Positions 44,775-56,939 are shown, counted from the first letter of the stretch. The stretch: 64,000 nt of DNA from Theropithecus gelada (GCF_003255815.1 NC_037669.1:135247558-135311557); one strand, 5' to 3'. The notes: generated by a model not told the origin, from the sequence alone. Numbers and translations are program-made.

Positions 44775-44930
44775 TAATTTATTCTGAATTATTCTCATTT
44801 TGCAGATGAAGACACAGGTTCAGAGAGTTAGGAAGCTTGCTCAAGATCATACATGTTGAAGAACCAGCCTCCTCAGCTGCTTCTGATTGTAAACTAGCTG
44901 TGAGCAGGGCACCACTCTGTTACAAAAGCA
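44775..44930 (-). mobile_element. MIR fragment, reverse
   Basis: 'attctcattttgcagatgaagacacaggttcagagagttaggaagcttgctcaagatcat' is the reversed MIR core, only about 75 bp from a MIR in the opposite orientation. Confidence 0.88.
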
Positions 44931-45446
44931 GTCTTAGAAATTAACCAGCACAAAGATCATCCATGACTAGTGAGTGCAGTTCTGAGACTGGTTTTCATAT
45001 ATGCCTGTAGGATCAGTCTCACTATTTTGAGGTTGTACCCTGGGCAGGGAACATGAGTCATTGCCTACCCATCCACTCCTCCACACTCTGTCTCTGTTAC
45101 GAATTAAGTCCTAAGAATTCTTATTACTCCCCATGGGGTTTCAGCAGCAGTCATCTCTGACTTGTATTTTTACCCTGCTAGTTAATTGCTTTCTTAGACT
45201 TTTCTATTCTGCTATTTGATGGTAGCTCAGGAAGTAACTTTTCATCATTATAGAACAGGAAAAAATTATTTGGAATGTGGATTGGTTTACAGATGCTACA
45301 CTTTCCAATTCCTACCATGCCGTGACCCTTTAACCTGCTGGGAAGATGTAGCCCTAAGTGCAAAAGAAGCTCCCCATAAAATGTTATTTTCCTAGGTCTT
45401 TTATGGAAGGAGAGGCACTTTGGTTGTTTTGATGATGGTGGTACAA
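44931..45446. other. Unassigned unique sequence
   Basis: Nothing recognised. Confidence 0.4.
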
Positions 45447-45447
45447 T

Positions 45448-45759
45448 TTTCCCTCAGTATCCACAGGGAATTGGTTCTAGGAACCACCTCCCCAACACCA
45501 AAATCTGCGATGCTCAAGTCCCTTATGTAAAATAATGTAGTGTTTGCATATAATCTACCCATATACTCCCATATACTTTAAATCATTTCTAGTTTACTTA
45601 TAATGCCTAATACAATGTAAATGCTATGGAAGTAGTTGTTATACTGTATTCTTTTTACTTGTATTGTTGCATTGTTATTTTTTATTTTTCAAATATTTTC
45701 CATCAGTGGTTGGTTGAAACAATGGATGTGGCACTTGTGGATATGGAAGACGACCTATA
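45448..45759 (+). mobile_element. MER2-type Tigger-derived element, both ends
   Basis: The left end 'ccctcagtatccacaggg' and right end 'cagtggttggttgaaacaatggatgtggcacttgtggatatgga' are the inverted ends of MER2-like elements. The middle 'aaaatctgcgatgctcaagtcccttat…actttaaatcatttctagtttacttataatgcctaatacaatgtaaatgctatg' agrees. Non-coding and old. Confidence 0.85.
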
Positions 45760-45832
45760 ATAGTAACAATTATGGTAGTAGTAATGCTGGTGATGGTGTT
45801 GGTAAGAGTAGTGGTAACAGTGGTGTTGGAGA
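45760..45832. repeat. Imperfect GTR-type low-complexity repeat
   Basis: Irregular ggtagtagtaatgctggtgatggtgttggtaagag units next to the MER2 end. This explains the Gly/Ser/Asn-rich and Thr-rich frames there. Confidence 0.8.
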
Positions 45833-46246
45833 AATTTTTTCCAGTCATGTGGAACCTCACACCAGTCTACTCTCTGATAATTTGCATTTATCTTATAAAT
45901 GCTTCATAATTTATCAGGATGCTATGAGGTTGTTAAAACTGAGGATTCCCAAGTAAACAGTGTCTCATTTTTCTTCAAGTTGTTATATAGGTCTTCATAT
46001 TTTTTTTCTTTTAAAGTTCAAAACATCTACCATTCAGTCTAAAATAAATGCTTTTAATTTAAGGCCAGGGATAAAATAAAACCATGTCAAATTGATTCAG
46101 ATAATTTCTCAATTTGGGAGAATTCTAGATATGGTACCCCTGCTAACCAAAGTATAAATTCCCAAATGGATTATAAGTATCTTATGGAGGAAGACAATAT
46201 TATGCTTGTCATGTTAAGTAACTGAAAATTTTAGAACAAGAAATAT
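45833..46246. other. Unassigned unique sequence
   Basis: Nothing recognised. Confidence 0.4.
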
Positions 46247-46515
46247 GGCTGGGTGCGGTGACTCACGCCTGTAATCCCAGCACTTTGGTAGGCAGAGGCG
46301 GGTGGATCACGAGGTCAGGAGATCGAGACCATCCGGGCTAAAATGGTGAAACCCTGTTTGTACTAAAAATACAAAAAATTAGCCGGGCATGGTGGCGGGC
46401 GCCTGTAGTCCCAGCTACTGGGGAGGCTGAGGCAGGAGAATGGCGTGAACCCAGGAGACGAAACATGCAGTGAGCCGAGATTGCCCCACTGCACTCCAGC
46501 CTGGGGAAAAAAAAA
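46247..46515 (+). mobile_element. AluY, near full length
   Basis: 'cacgaggtcaggagatcgagaccatccgggctaaaatggtgaaacc' and 'ggcgggcgcctgtagtcccagc' are Y-type. The 3' end is shortened at 'cagcctgggg'. Target duplication aagaaatat (46238-46246, 46516-46524). Confidence 0.95.
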
Positions 46516-46897
46516 AAGAAATATAGTTTGAAAAGTTACTTTACATCTGTGGGTTTCAGGATAACACAACTGCCCTGCCTGGTAGCAGAAGGTGTTTTAA
46601 GTGTGCCATATGTCTGGCCTCAGAAGAGGCAAGCCACAGCGTAGAGTAGGATAAGGCTTTGTTGGGCCTCAAAAAGTGCTTACAGGATCTGTGAGTTAAG
46701 CTTGGTCAGGATGTGGAACAAAATTTCCTGGGCTCTTTTAAGGTATGGTCTGGTCTTGCAGTCTATACACTCAGACTCTCTGTAGCCTCCTTCCTTTATC
46801 AGTAAAATGGAAGAATGCAACTCTGGACCTCTACTCTCCTTTCTCTCCTAAGGGGCCAGAGACTGCCTAAACCCCACACAATAAAACTCACAGATCC
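46516..46897. other. Unassigned unique sequence
   Basis: Nothing recognised. Confidence 0.4.
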
Positions 46898-47174
46898 CTT
46901 TGGGAGGCTGAGGCAGGTGGATCACCTGAGGTCAGGAGTTTGAGACCAGCCTGACCACCATGGTGAAACCCCATCTCTACTAAAAAATAAAAAAATTAGC
47001 CAGGCATGGTGGCAGGCACCTGTAATCCCAGCTACTCAGGTGGCTGAGACAGGAGAGTTGCTTGAACCCAGGAGGAGGAGCTTGCAGTGAGCTGAGATCA
47101 CACCATTGCACTCCAGTCTGGGCGACAGAGCAAGATTCAGTCTCAAAAAATAAAAAATAAAAATAAAAAAACAC
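46898..47174 (+). mobile_element. AluS, 5'-truncated
   Basis: Begins inside the left arm (ctttgggaggctgaggcagg), so about 35 bases of the Alu start are missing. Perfect duplication ctcacagatcc (46887-46897, 47175-47185), so it inserted truncated. S-type reading 'gaccagcctgaccaccatggtgaaacc'. A-rich tail of aaataaa units. Confidence 0.94.
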
Positions 47175-47185
47175 CTCACAGATCC

Positions 47186-47527
47186 TTTGCTCTAGGTGTG
47201 GTTAAAAGAACAAAATTATTATAATTACTAGGCATAACTGTAGTCACTCTGCATCACATCTTCCCCTACATGTGCACCCATGTGCATGTCTGTTTCCAAG
47301 AAAAGGTGACTGTAGGAATAGAAAAAGACTTCTGCTGAAATGCTGAATGTTATGCTGCTTTCTTGGGCCCATCTTAATAATCATCTACAAAGCTGCAATT
47401 TTGGCAATACGAGCTGGCGGCGTGACCTCACATCATTGGACTTTGGATCACTTGCCAAAACCTGCTGCATTTTCTCCCTACTTCGTTGCGGGCTTCATCA
47501 ACCTTGTCCACCTCTTTCAGTCACCTG
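47186..47527. other. Unassigned unique sequence
   Basis: Two overlapping short plus-strand frames (47340-47586) have no domain and run into the next repeat. Confidence 0.4.
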
Positions 47528-47866
47528 AGTCTCTATGTGCACTGTTCAGTATGGCAGCCGTCAGCCAATGTGGCCACCAAGTATGAAGAAGGGAGCTTTC
47601 TGAATTGAGTGTAAAATGTACACTGGCTTTCCAAGACTTAGCATGAAAAAAAGAATGTAAAATAACTCAGTAATCTTTGATATTGCTTGCAGGTTGAAAT
47701 GATAATATTTTGGATATAGAGATTTAAATAAAATATATTATTAAAATTAGTTTTACCGGTTTCTTTTTACTTTTTAAAGTGTGACTACTAGAAAGTTTAA
47801 AATTGCAAATGTGGCTTGCATTTGGAGCTCACATTCTATTTCTATTCCATACTGCTAGTCTAAATA
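47528..47866 (+). mobile_element. hAT-like non-autonomous DNA transposon (MER group)
   Basis: Ends 'cagtatggcagc' and 'ccatactgctag' are inverted. Inside, 'cttagcatgaaaaaaagaatgtaaaat', 'tgaaatgataatattttggatat' and 'aataaaatatattattaaaattagttt' are the familiar clauses of this family. The MER number is not claimed. Confidence 0.72.
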
Positions 47867-48159
47867 GTTTGCAGTCCTTTCCACTGTTGTGATCTGTTTA
47901 AGAAAAATCATCCTTGGACAACACTGTATAAAAGTTTTAAATTTTTAAATATAAATATCAAATAGTTTTAAATGGCATATCAACTAGATCCTGAATTTTA
48001 AACCTTCTTTTTTTAAAAAAAAGAATGAATGTGTATGTCCAAAACGAAGCTAGTAGCACTGGAAATTCAAATCTGTTAAACCATAGCATAGATAATGGGA
48101 CAAGCTACAGCAGTCCTGGGACACATAATAAAAGAATGGTTCTTAACCTTTTTAGTGTC

Positions 48160-48285
48160 ACAGACCCATACTATTTATTGAACAAATATTTATCATGTGC
48201 CTACTGTCTTCAAGACTGTGATAGGCTCTGTAAATACAGCTGATAAACCTGATACAATTTTTAGATCCTCTCCCCAGAAAAATGC
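48160..48285 (-). mobile_element. L2 3'-end fragment, reverse
   Basis: 'ttattgaacaaatatttatcatgtgcctactgtcttcaagactgtgataggctctgtaaatacagctgataaacctgata'. Confidence 0.75.
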
Positions 48286-48384
48286 ATATACACATATACT
48301 TACAGATTTGCACCTAATTTTAGGCTCTTGAGAATCTTCTGAGGCCCATTTTGGAATTCTAGATTGACTATTTGTAAATTTGAG

Positions 48385-48612
48385 AAAAGAGCTTGAGCTT
48401 TATGGCCAGACAGATCTAGGTTTGAATGCAGCTCCACTAGCTACCAGAGTGACCTTAGACTGTTATTTATGTTCTTTAAGTCCCAATTTCCTCATCTATA
48501 AGATGAGGGGATATGGAACAAATAGTGAGGTATTGTAAGGATTAGCATTAACATACAGAAAGATATTTCTTGTTCAGACTAGGTGCCTAATAGATCATAA
48601 CTATTATTTCTA
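48385..48612 (+). mobile_element. MIR, near full length
   Basis: 'gagcttgagctttatggccagacagatctaggtttgaatgcagctcc…caatttcctcatctataagatgagg…gactaggtgcctaatagatc'. Confidence 0.85.
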
Positions 48613-48966
48613 ATCTTTATGTCAGGAGGTAGCTCAAAAGGGTAAGTTAGAGGACAAATTCTTTATATCTGAATTTTCTGTGTCATAAAGTTTTAAATTC
48701 TATAGTAACCCTAGAGATTAGTTGTTGAACAAAAATAGGTTTTGATTCTTCAACCACATCATGACCTTTTAAATAAGATGTCCAAAAATGGTGTGTGAGT
48801 GGTCTGGGTAAGAACACATCTGCCCATGCCTTAAGAGATATTATGTGGTATGTAAATATGTTTTTCTGTGGTTTGAAAACAAATTTGTGTCTGCAAATCT
48901 TAAAGATAAGTTTCTGTTTGGGGAGGGATTTTGTTTCTTTGCTTGCTTTATAAACCCTGTCCTAGT
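48613..48966. other. Unassigned unique sequence
   Basis: Nothing recognised. Confidence 0.4.
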
Positions 48967-48980
48967 ACGTATACATTTCT

Positions 48981-49287
48981 TTTTTTATTTTTTTATTTTT
49001 ATTTTTTTGAGACGGAGTCTTGCTCTGTCACCCAGGTTGGAGTGCAGTGACGCTATCTCGGCTCACTGCAGGCTCCGCCTCCCGGGTTTGCCATTCTCCT
49101 GCCTCAGCTTCCCAAGTAGCTGGGACTACAGGCGCCCGCCACCATGCCCAGCTAATTTTTTGTATTTTTAGTAGAGGCGGGGTTTCACCGTGTTGGCCAG
49201 GATGGTCTCCATCTCCAGACGTCGTGATCCGCCCGCCTCAACCTCCCAAAGTACTGGGATTACAGATGTGAGCCACTGCACCCAGCC
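48981..49287 (-). mobile_element. AluY-like, full length, reverse
   Basis: 'accgtgttggccaggatggtctcc' and 'caggcgcccgccaccatg'. T-rich tail with A interruptions. Perfect 14-bp target duplication acgtatacatttct (48967-48980, 49288-49301). Confidence 0.96.
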
Positions 49288-49301
49288 ACGTATACATTTC
49301 T

Positions 49302-50253
49302 TACAGGCAATTTCCAGCAGGAATATGTCAAACTTCGGGATAAAAGTAGCCTTAAATGAATAAGAACTTAGGCTAAGAAGCCAAAAGCCATGCTATTCCT
49401 ATACTGCTTGTTCTTTCAGTGCCAAACTCTGGAATAGTCCATCCTCCAAATCATTAAGTTAAAGGTAGAGTGACTCACCAACTATCAGGAGGTGAGGGTA
49501 AACCAGCCTTGTCATAATTTTATAGGCTCCTCTTTCCACTCATGAAAACAAGTTATGTGTGGCATTTACGTACATCTGTGTTGCTGGGCATTTTCCAAAT
49601 GCCTCTTGGAGAACATTAAACAGGAAATTGATGCCACAGGGCAAATATTCATTCTTCCCATCCTCTCACAAAAACAAGTACAGATTTGCTGTGGCTAGAC
49701 TGACTTCCTGCATTGTGCTGTTGCTTATTCAATTTTACACAAGAAGAAAAAAAAAAGTACATTCTCCATTTCAATTTAGAGCATGTTGAAAATGGCCAAA
49801 ATGTATAAACAAAAAAGCTTCCCTCCTGAGAGCACAGAAGTATAGAATTCAATGCTTTATAAAATCACAAAATCCAAAGGTTAATGATTGTTTTTCATGC
49901 GTATTGATGAAAGTCAATTTCTGTTACAGTAGACACACCAAATTTGGTTTAAACAATATGCACTCTAGTTTTCAAATGACAAAGTCTCTAAGCATTTGGA
50001 CACTGCAGCTTTACATATAAGGATGGCATCTTCTAATCTATAATAGTAGTCTTTGTTAGTGGCACCTCCTCAGTATCCATTTCTGCCCATTCACTTTCTT
50101 ATCAGCCCATAAACTGTTTTGGGATCCATGGGGTTTTAGGACAAGTGAATCCACCTCCAGCCCCAGAATGGATAATGTGCCTTAGGTTAAACTATCCAGT
50201 ATATTATCTCCTCTAGCTAGAGATTTGTTCAAAGGGAATGTGTAACCTAAGTT
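49302..50253. other. Unassigned unique sequence
   Basis: Nothing recognised. Confidence 0.4.
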
Positions 50254-50739
50254 CATCCAATCAAAGTAAATCTAGAGGTTTTTGCTGGGAAGAAGTTATG
50301 CTTTCTTTCCTGATAGACCAGAGCACTGAATCAATTGGCAGTTATCTTAGGATCATGATGAGTAGCAGCATTAAAATAAAGCAAATACTATGAAGGACAG
50401 AACAGAGAAACAATTGGAAGAAACCAGGCCCTAGATGCCATCATTTTGCTGCTGGATCAAGCTTTACCTGAAAATCTATCACTGGAACATTTAGTAATAT
50501 AAACCATTAACTTTCCGATATTACTTAAACTAGCTTGATTCAGGTTTTCTGTAACTTGCAACTAAAGCTTTATAACTGCCATACCTATCTGTTGGAAGAG
50601 ATTTAGAAAAGAAAGGATGAGAAAAGGATGAGGGGGAAAAAATGTCTCACATGCCTTTAATGCCAGTGCTCTTGTCTGTCAGGAAAGAAAGCATAACTTT
50701 TCCTCAGCAAAAACCTCTAGATTTACTTTGATTTGATGA
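50254..50739. repeat. Inverted repeat, about 75-bp arms, about 335-bp spacer
   Basis: 50254-50328 is nearly the reverse complement of 50664-50739. Shared blocks include aaagaaagcataact, and gcaaaaacctctagat running into ttactttgatt; about six or seven mismatches. The spacer contains 'accaggccctagatgccatcattttgctgctggatc', a phrase seen in ancient interspersed repeats, but the family is not identified. Confidence 0.9.
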
Positions 50740-50954
50740 GTAACCACCATCGTCATGTGAGGTGGGAGAAAAGTCAATCCATGTACTTCTCCCTGGGTCT
50801 AGGAGAGATAGGGGCCTTAGCATCAGGGAGGGCCTACTCTCAACTAAGGTCACTCTTGTGTCCCTGCTCCTTCCAGGCTGAACTGCAACACGTGCAGTTT
50901 GCAATTACTGAAATCATTTGACTACCATTTCTCTCAGATGGTTTCTACCACCTC

Positions 50955-51100
50955 CCTCCGAAGAATGATATATTGTTATCTCCCATTTTATAGATGAAGA
51001 AACTGAAGCCCAGAAACCGTAAGTTTCATATATATTAAAGAGCAGTAGAGGATAAAGCTCAGATCTTCTTATTCCAAAACCTAGAATCTTTGTCATACAA
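50955..51100 (-). mobile_element. MIR fragment, reverse
   Basis: 'atctcccattttatagatgaagaaactgaagcccagaaa…aaagctcagatcttcttattcc'. Confidence 0.85.
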
Positions 51101-52745
51101 CACATATCATCCTTGTTGTGGTAATTGGGGTCATCTAGAATGAGGCCTGGAAGAATTTTACATCTCTACCATTTCCTTCCCTCTTCCTTCACTAGGAGTA
51201 ACCAGAATTTATGTTGTTCCACATGGTCATCCTAATTTCTTTCAGTAGTGCTCCATGCTCCAAAAGTACCACCTTCCAACACTCCATGACCTGACACCAT
51301 CAAGAGTCCGATTTCCTCAGTTCCTAGGACAAAAATCTGTCTAGAAATGCATTTGCCAAATGAATGCACACTAAGATATGAAATATGATAACAGCTTTGC
51401 GTGCTACTCCTGTCTCAGAACATAAATACTTTGTAAGCGAGCACTTAGAAAGCCAGTGCCTTCCACTGAAGGAGTTAATATCATGTCTATATTTTAGGCA
51501 GTATGGCAAATTGGAGGCAAAAATATTTTGAGTTGAGGCCCTTCTTGGTAATGTTGCTACTTAAATTATTTCTTCCTTCACTTACTTACAAGGCTTCACT
51601 TTGCTCTAGCCCGCAAGTTTTCAGGTAACTTTGGATACACCTTGATACAAATATAGAAAGACTCTTCGCCAGCCTAACATGGACTCAGTCGTTCCCAAAG
51701 TAATCAGACACTCCTCAGCTTTATTCAGCAAACTTTACTGAAGGCTTACTGCATGCTGGCTCACTGTATGCGTGCTTACTGCCATGCAATATGCAGGCAC
51801 TCCAACGGTTTAGGGTGTGAACTTGACAAAGATACTGTGTTATTTAGGCTATTTTACTTGGCAAGGTACAGAGGCATACTTAGGTTACTTGAGGAGATGG
51901 AAATTGCTAGAAAAACACATGGAAAACTATGGAGTTACAAGAAGCCCCTTATAGGTGACCCGGTCTCACAGAGAACTAGAACATGGTATAGTAATGGTAT
52001 CTGAAGCTCTCACAGTATGACAAGAGCTCTGGTCATCTGGTCATTACCTCAGGTTTGTTTATTTATCTAGTGACTCCACAATTATTGTGACTCAGCCATT
52101 CTCTTATCTTCCTTCCTTTTGTAACTTTTCTCCATTTCATGTCTTCTCCTACCTCATTGCTTCTGCTTTAAACCTTTACACATCATGCTTCTGAGTCTCT
52201 GATGCTCTCTTCTGTCTGTGGCCCACCTTTTGTGACTCTAGTCAAAAGCTCCAAGAAAGAGGATCTGTCCTAAGCACCTGTTCTGGGCTAAGTTCTGAAA
52301 TCAGTTTCCCCATAAGGATTCCTAGGGCCTTAGGACCAGGCACCAACACCTAGTTTAATCAGAGGCATATTGATTGTCTTAAGTGTGACAACTGTTGACT
52401 TCGTCCCTGGGATGCTGTAGAGTATCCCTGGAAGATTTTCTTCTCTACTGATTTTAGCAATAGACCTCTCCCTGACCCAAAACAAAATGACCAGACTAGC
52501 CAGAACAGAATGACAGGTCACCATATATTTAGTGGTAATTTGGAGGAAAAAAAACAGTACTAGAGGGTTAGGGTACTAAGCGCTGAAAGCAACATGGGAA
52601 AAATAAGGAAGCAAAACTGGCTAAGCCACTAAAAAACATGATCTCATTTAATCAAAACCTAAAAGGATTATTATGTGTTGCAAATGCACCTACGGACAAG
52701 ATAATTGGGAGTCACAATGATAGTTCATAAAAACCCTGAATACAA
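51101..52745. other. Unassigned, mostly unique sequence
   Basis: No family recognised. The 83-codon frame at 51753-52004 has no domain or splice context I can support. Confidence 0.4.
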
Positions 52746-52749
52746 GAGC

Positions 52750-52870
52750 TGGGAAGCACATCATAGGCCACTTATCCAACCCACTTATTTCATTTAATTA
52801 TTTCAATTAGTTGACCAATTAATTAATTCACACAATTAGTGGTGAAGCTCAGACTCATAAGCAATGTCCA
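52750..52870 (-). mobile_element. MIR/MIR3-like fragment, reverse (weak)
   Basis: 'gcacatcataggccacttatccaacccacttattt' then 'aattagtggtgaagctcagact'. Confidence 0.45.
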
Positions 52871-53094
52871 ATAAACCACCAGTTTGTGTTTCTGAGCTAG
52901 TAATGAATTTCCCTGCCGAAAGATGGAGTAGATCACATTAAATGCTCAGAGAACTCTACTGATTGTCCCAGTGAATGTGAGTAAGGGTAAATAACAAGGT
53001 TGGGACAGAGCAATTTAATGTATTCTTACAAGATAATGTCTGTGTTTTCAACAGCAGTAAAAGATGTAGTAAGATATAACAGAGAAAAGCAAAA

Positions 53095-53280
53095 AAAGTA
53101 AGAGGTTGGAATCTCAGATTCAATATTGTTCCTGCCATCAACAAGCTGAGAGCTGTGTGTGCTTGGACTACTTCTATCAACTTTTTCTATCTCAGGCTCT
53201 TCATCTGGCTAAAGAAAAATTAGGCCAGAGGGTCACTGAGGTCCCAGGTGCCCATGATACTTCTAGCACTACCTTTTCTG
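53095..53280 (+). mobile_element. MIR3-like fragment
   Basis: 'gagctgtgtgtgcttggactacttctatcaac…caggctcttcatctggctaaag…ggtcactgaggtcccaggtgcc' follows MIR3 order. Confidence 0.6.
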
Positions 53281-54465
53281 GGAATGACAGTGCCTACCTT
53301 TTGGGGATGGGATAAGCCCAGTGGACCAAGAATGTCAAATCAGCTGATTGCTAATCAACAAAATTGAGAAATTGATAGAGTGTTCTTAAAATTGTCTAAA
53401 GGCAGATGGACCAAGGAAGAATTTGGCCTTTCCTGGATTCTTGGCTTAGATTTCTTGCCATCTCCAAAAGTACCCAGAAAGGCATTGAAAAATCATTACA
53501 CTTCACATAGGAAAACAAACAAACAAACTCTGTAGCACCATATACGGAGACATTTAAACATTTAAGCATCTTTTTCTAGTGAGCTGAAAATGGAAAAAGC
53601 AAAATGATGATTATTGAGTATACAAAGTGGCATTTTAATCTACTCGCAGCAATAAATTTTGATGTCTATATAAATAAAAATGGACTATGCAGAGAGGAGG
53701 GGCTCCAAGTTGAAAGTCATATTCTGAGATAGCCAGTAAATCTGTAGGCTTTTGGCAGGGTCACTTTAGATGGTTAGACACTAACCAACTGTAGGGTACA
53801 TATTTATTATCATTTATTGACTATTCCAATACATTCTGTTTGTCAAGCAAAGTATTAGCCCTGGTCTATTTTCATTTATACATCCAAATAAAATATTACT
53901 AAAACAATAATGAAAGCCAAGAGAAAAATAATATAAATATTGAGAATTTTTCAAATCTCTCCTTCAAAATCAATTAAACATGAAATATATATTTATAAAT
54001 TAAATTACATTATGGTAGCAGTGGAGATGGAGTATTATTTAAGATTTTTAAATAAATGTGTAAGTTTAGTGTCTTGAACATAAATTAGATTGTCAGACAA
54101 GGTGAAAAGGAACACTCAGATGAGGTTTCATTTCTTCTTCCAGAATCATAAATACTATCTGTTTTTATAAGCTGACTATAGCCCATTTCAGTGTGACAAT
54201 ATGTGAACGAAAAGTTAATTTTCTCTACTAATTTGATTTATTAAACGAATAGTAAAACAACAATAATGGAAAGAAATAACATTAACATTTATTCCTAACA
54301 TCAGTTGTTTCCATTTCTCTTTGCCCCTTTTTCTACCAGGTCCATTTGCATGCCCATTTTTGCATAGTGGTTTACAAAAAAAAAGAAAAAAACGAGACAC
54401 TCTACAAGCCTCAGTCAGCTGTTCTTTTTCTTTATCACAGCACACACGCCCTCTGAGGGAGGCTT
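53281..54465. other. Unassigned, mostly unique sequence
   Basis: AT-rich. Short (CAAA)n at about 53514-53526. Nothing else recognised. Confidence 0.4.
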
Positions 54466-55106
54466 TTATCCATCCAATAAATATTTATTGAGCACCTCTT
54501 TGGTGCCAGCCTTTATTCCAGGTTCCAGGAATACAGTGATAACTAAGACAGACAAGGCCCTGCCCTCAAATAATTTAATTCCAAGCTATCAGAAATAAAC
54601 ACGTAAACCAATAAATAATTTCAAATGTTTTGTGGTGGGTGGCACTATTAGGAGGTAAGAAAGGTACCTCTGAGGATATTTGAGCTGATGGCAGAATGAT
54701 GAGGAGAAAAAGTCATGCAGTGAGCCAAGGGCACATGCTAAGGCCTTTAAAAGTGGGTAAGAGCTTAGCATATTTGAGGAAGTAAAAGGAAGGTAATGGG
54801 GATGGATTTGGTGAGCAGGGAACCAAGAGGTAGGTGGGGGTCAGCTCAGTAGGACCTTGTAGGTCATAGTGTGGAGTTTGTATTTCAATTGAAGTGCAAG
54901 AAGCCTTTGGAAGATTTTAAGCAGAGGTAGCACATGTTCTGTTCTAACTCAGGTTATTCTGGCTAGCTAGTGGAGAGTAAATTACGGTGAGGCAATAACA
55001 GAAGCAGAGATATCAATTATGAAGCTATTTCAGTAGTCAAGGCAAGAGAGGATGGTGGCTTAGATGAGGATAAATGGCAGAGAAGATGGAGTAAAGATGG
55101 ATTCAT

Positions 55107-55402
55107 GGCTAGGTGCAGTGGCTCACACCTGTAATCCCAGCACTTTGGGAGGCAAAGGTGGGCAGATGACAAGGTCAGGAGATCAAGACCATCCCGGCTA
55201 ACACAGTGAAACCATGTCTCTACTAAAAATACGAAAAATTAGCCTGGCGTAGTGGCATGTGCCTATAATCCCAGCTACTTGTGAGGCTGAGGCAGGAGAA
55301 TGGCTTGAACCCAAGAGGCGGAGGTTGCAGTGAGCAGAGATCGCACCACTGCGCTTCAGCCTGGCAACAACAGAAAGAGACTCCCTCTCAAAAAAAAAAA
55401 AA
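55107..55402 (+). mobile_element. AluY, full length, inside L2
   Basis: 'gatcaagaccatcccggctaacacagtgaaacc' is Y-type. Duplication aaagatggattcat/aaagacggattcat (55093-55106, 55403-55416). Confidence 0.95.
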
Positions 55403-55610
55403 AAAGACGGATTCATAATATATTTTGGAGGTAGTACCTACAACTTGCTAATGGATTAGATGCAGAGGATAAGAGAAAGGGGAGGTTCCAAATTGATTTG
55501 GATCTTAGTTTTTTGGGATTAAGAAACTGGGTGTATGATAGAGTTATTTACTTAGACTGGGAGAAAATCAAATTTAGAACAGAACTCAAGAGTTCCTTAG
55601 AGAAGAGGAT

Positions 55611-55699
55611 TTGCTCTGTCACCCAGGCTGGAGTACAGTGGCACAATCCTACCTCACTGTAGCCTCTAATCCCTGGGCTCAAATGATCCTCCCACCTAG
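55611..55699 (-). mobile_element. Alu fragment (J-like), reverse, inside L2
   Basis: 'ttgctctgtcacccaggctggagtacagtggcacaatc…ctcaaatgatcctcccacct' covers about 90 bp of one Alu arm, without tail or 5' end. Confidence 0.8.
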
Positions 55700-55793
55700 G
55701 AATCCTTTTTAATGTACATTAAGTTTGCAAAGAAAAGTCCAACTGGAAATGTGAGGTACGCAATTGGATATATGAGTCTGAAGTTCAGATCAG

Positions 55794-55820
55794 TGTGTGT
55801 GTGTGTGTGTGTGTGTGTGT
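55794..55820. repeat. (GT)n microsatellite
   Basis: About 13 uninterrupted gt units inside L2 sequence. Confidence 0.97.
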
Positions 55821-56296
55821 ATTTGGGAGTCATTAGCACATAGTAACATTTAAAACCATGGGACCAGAAGAGAACAACTAAGGCGAAAGTGAAGTAAACA
55901 AGAAAATTGATAACCAGGTCATATGGTACCCCAACTTTCAGATATCAGGCAGAAGTGAAGGAGCCAGCTATAAAAACTGAGAAGAGTTCAGTGACCCAGG
56001 AAGAAAATCAAGACAGTGTGATGTTTCCCCAGCCCTGAGCATGAAGTTAGTCAAAAAAAAGGAGACCATTCTCATCTGTGTTGCGTACTGTTAACAGGTC
56101 AAGTACAATGAGAATGAAGAAAAGGCACTGCATTTGACATGGCTTTTTGGGGGGTTTTTGGTGATTTTGACAAGATCACTTTCAGTGGCATCCTAGCAAT
56201 TGAAGCCAGAATGAAGTGGGTTGAGATTGAATGGATTCAATACAGTTCTAGTAAAAATCCAAATAGGATATTCATTTTAAATTAGCAGACTGATTC

Positions 56297-56800
56297 TAAA
56301 ATGCACGTGCTCTCTGGTGATCCACTACCTATACCCATCTTAAGGTACCATTGTGACACCATGTTAACACAGGGCCTCTCTGAGGAGCAGGTATTTCAAA
56401 CAGGCTGCAGCTGGGGAATTGAAAATGTCTTAGGACGTTTTCACATCCTTATACACACTCCTTCAGCCTACCCAGGTTTAACCCGGAGGTGGAGTGCAGA
56501 AATGAACACAGTGACAACACTAGAATTTTACATTGTGGTTGGTTCCTCCTCAGCTGCTGAAGGCTTTTCTTTTCTCCTGTGAGAAAGACACTTACCTTAT
56601 ATTCTTTCCTATCCTGTGTATCCCTACTCTGGATACTCAGAATAAACTTTGGTTTTCATTTCTCCTCTTGATAAAACTTTGGAGTTTGAATCAGTCTTTC
56701 TATCTCAAAAAGTCAGACTTTTGCAAGCCAAAAGAGCTTGCCCTCGGGCTATTTTGTATCCCTAGGGACTTAAAAAACTATTTTGAAATTCAAAAATCTA
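56297..56800 (+). mobile_element. LTR-like sequence (low confidence)
   Basis: 'tactctggatactcagaataaactttggttttcatttctcctc' looks like the poly(A) and R/U5 part of a class I LTR in plus orientation, and the upstream 'ttcctcctcagctgctgaaggc' fits a U3. Borders and family are unknown. The 93- and 91-codon frames across it have no domain. Confidence 0.35.
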
Positions 56801-56939
56801 AGCAATGACCTCTTTGTTCTGTGCTGTATCAAATATAATACTTTCCTTTTCTATGATAAAAAGCCTCAGAATCTATCTGTTTTTAATGGCTGTAAGGTTG
56901 AAAAAAAAATCCTGAATTACTGAAAAGGAAAAATACAAT

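Larger units (their letters stand above)
54470..56237 (-). mobile_element. L2 LINE, long reverse copy, with Alu insertions
   Basis: Begins with the reversed L2 terminus 'ccaataaatatttattgagcacct' and continues through clauses typical of reversed L2 ('ggaccttgtaggtcatagtgtggagtttg', 'gatggtggcttagatgagg', 'atatattttggaggtag', 'gcaattggatatatgagtctgaagttcag', 'atttgggagtcattagcac'). It reaches reverse-transcriptase-derived sequence near 56080-56130 and 56160-56180. Frames are broken throughout. An AluY, an Alu fragment and a GT repeat interrupt it; net length is about 1.4 kb. Confidence 0.87.

Noticed and set aside
45636..45956. 106-codon frame rich in Gly/Ser/Asn
   Set aside because: It runs from the MER2-type transposon into a GTR low-complexity repeat.
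54470..56237. Purine-rich plus-strand text that looked like one unique block
   Set aside because: Its reverse complement follows L2 coding and 3' sequence, so it is a LINE relic and not a novel system.
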